NCBI GenBank assembly: GCA_029864165.1
Contig: JAOTTZ010000125.1
Span: 1-6,213 of the forward strand
Origin: Burkholderiaceae bacterium
Lineage (GTDB): Bacteria > Pseudomonadota > Gammaproteobacteria > Burkholderiales > Burkholderiaceae_C
Reading direction: 5' to 3'
DNA length: 6,213 nucleotides
The position numbers and the translations under genes are program-made. Positions 5,916 to 6,213 of this stretch are shown here, piece after piece (position 1 is the first letter of the stretch; each line of letters opens with the position of its first letter). Below the pieces are notes generated by a model. That model ran no database searches. It was not told the origin of the DNA and worked only from the letters and a program-made list of their open reading frames with translations.

Positions 5916-6108
5916 TTTGCTCAATGGAAGCAGAAACGAAGGAGAGTGCAGACCATGAAGGCCGACGTGGTCACACCCGAACGCGCTCACAGGACTGATG
6001 GGGCCGCCGACGATCTGTCGGTTGACCAGTCGATCGCTACGGCAACCCCGTACGCATGCGTCTGCCGGCGCTCGCGAATGTTCAACGCTGAAAATGGAGC
6101 AAACACGA
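5916..6108 (+). other. Gap between the phosphorylase and aldolase genes
   Basis: A 193-base gap largely occupied by a short ORF beginning at 5955 (listed separately). No hairpin terminator or clear promoter was seen. TTGAC-CAGT-CGATC near 6022 resembles only the left half of an FNR/ANR site. Confidence 0.5.
5939..5946 (+). promoter_or_regulatory. Strong Shine-Dalgarno sequence before a short ORF
   Basis: AAGGAGAG eight bases before ATG 5955. It is the best ribosome binding site in the right half of the window, better than those of the phosphorylase or aldolase, yet it leads into an ORF with no recognised product. Confidence 0.6.
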
Positions 6109-6182
6109 ATGAATATGCAAACGCTTATAGACACTGCGAGGGCGCTGGTCGCCGACGACAAGGGCGTGCTGGCGATGGATGA
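5955..6182 (+). pseudogene. Short unrecognised ORF, possible 5' stub of a lost gene, overlapping the aldolase start
   Basis: A 75-codon frame beginning MKADVVTPERAHRTDGAADD. I do not recognise it. It has a strong Shine-Dalgarno sequence (5939-5946). Its first ~35 residues are of mixed, protein-like composition. From about residue 52 it enters the aldolase coding region (start 6109) in another frame and becomes Arg/Gly-rich read-through (AGRRRQGRAGDG). A real gene would hardly overlap an unrelated one this way. It may be the start of a gene whose body was deleted, or a leader peptide coupling phosphorylase and aldolase translation, or it may simply not be a gene. The three truncated genes at 1861-2552 make the stub reading plausible, but nothing identifies the lost protein. 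Confidence 0.3.
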
Positions 6183-6213
6183 GAGCAGTCCCACGTGCAA
6201 CAAGCGATTCGCC
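6109..6213 (+). CDS. Class I fructose-bisphosphate aldolase, N-terminal part (runs off right edge)
   Basis: The first 35 codons are visible: MNMQTLIDTARALVADDKGV, then LAMDESSPTCNKRFA. The pattern AxxLVADxKGxLAxDES...KRF is the conserved beginning of class I (Schiff-base, metal-independent) fructose-1,6-bisphosphate aldolases, with the Asp-Glu-Ser of the first barrel strand. The enzyme splits fructose-1,6-bisphosphate into dihydroxyacetone phosphate and glyceraldehyde-3-phosphate, or runs in reverse in gluconeogenesis. The Schiff-base lysine and most of the barrel lie outside the window. TGGAG at 6095-6099 supports ATG 6109; ATG 6115 is an in-frame alternative. It lies downstream of the phosphorylase on the same strand, 193 bases away, so a shared sugar-catabolic transcript is possible. 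It differs from the metal-dependent class II enzyme usual in many proteobacteria, which suggests an accessory copy. Confidence 0.85.
   Translation, partial: MNMQTLIDTARALVADDKGVLAMDESSPTCNKRFA

Noticed and set aside
6022..6035. Possible FNR/ANR box (TTGAC-CAGT-CGATC)
   Set aside because: Only the left half resembles TTGAT; the right half does not match ATCAA, and the position is inside the short ORF.
4965..6203. Long minus-strand open frame (412 codons) opposite glgP and the aldolase start
   Set aside because: It lies mostly antisense to a well-conserved phosphorylase, crosses several unrelated plus-strand elements and has no family motifs. It is the usual shadow in GC-rich DNA.

Overview
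The window looks like a GC-rich proteobacterial chromosome or plasmid segment. A betaproteobacterium is most likely, judged from the style of the Rieske protein (GSKFD next to the second cluster motif) and the company of small metal-linked membrane proteins; this is inference, not a measured assignment. Everything recognisable is on the + strand, packed in one direction with short gaps. Both edges cut genes: the left edge holds the last 60 codons of a Cu+-type P1B ATPase and the right edge the first 35 codons of a class I fructose-bisphosphate aldolase.

Region 1 (1-1814) is a metal/membrane block: the tail of CopA, an orphan Rieske iron-sulfur protein of the cytochrome bc1 type (no cytochrome b or c1 follows), an integral membrane methyltransferase of the isoprenylcysteine/phospholipid methyltransferase superfamily, and a 56-residue His-rich single-helix protein of the DUF2933 type.

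Region 2 (1861-2552) is a patchwork of three gene fragments that abut or overlap: the first half of a DUF5676-type membrane protein, the C-terminal third or so of a cyclopropane-fatty-acid-synthase-like methyltransferase without its SAM-binding core, and the first ~27 residues of a DUF6629-type protein (MCFSATASF start). Each ends or begins in the middle of its family. Internal deletions in a formerly longer operon explain this better than frameshifts, since I do not see the missing parts in other frames.

Region 3 (2560-3223) holds two intact, overlapping small genes: a membrane-anchored, His-rich YHS-domain protein and a complete DUF5676 protein, a paralogue of the fragment in region 2. With CopA and DUF2933 they suggest a membrane-associated copper/heavy-metal handling module.

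Region 4 (3224-6213) is a carbon block: a full-length alpha-glucan phosphorylase with its PLP lysine and phosphate-binding residues, a 193-base gap holding an unexplained short ORF with a strong Shine-Dalgarno sequence, and the start of a class I aldolase. Phosphorylase releases glucose-1-phosphate from glycogen or maltodextrin, and aldolase acts lower in glycolysis. Their co-location with the metal block hints at an accessory stress or low-oxygen island, but I found no convincing FNR-type box or terminator in the window. No RNA gene, CRISPR array or insertion sequence was seen.
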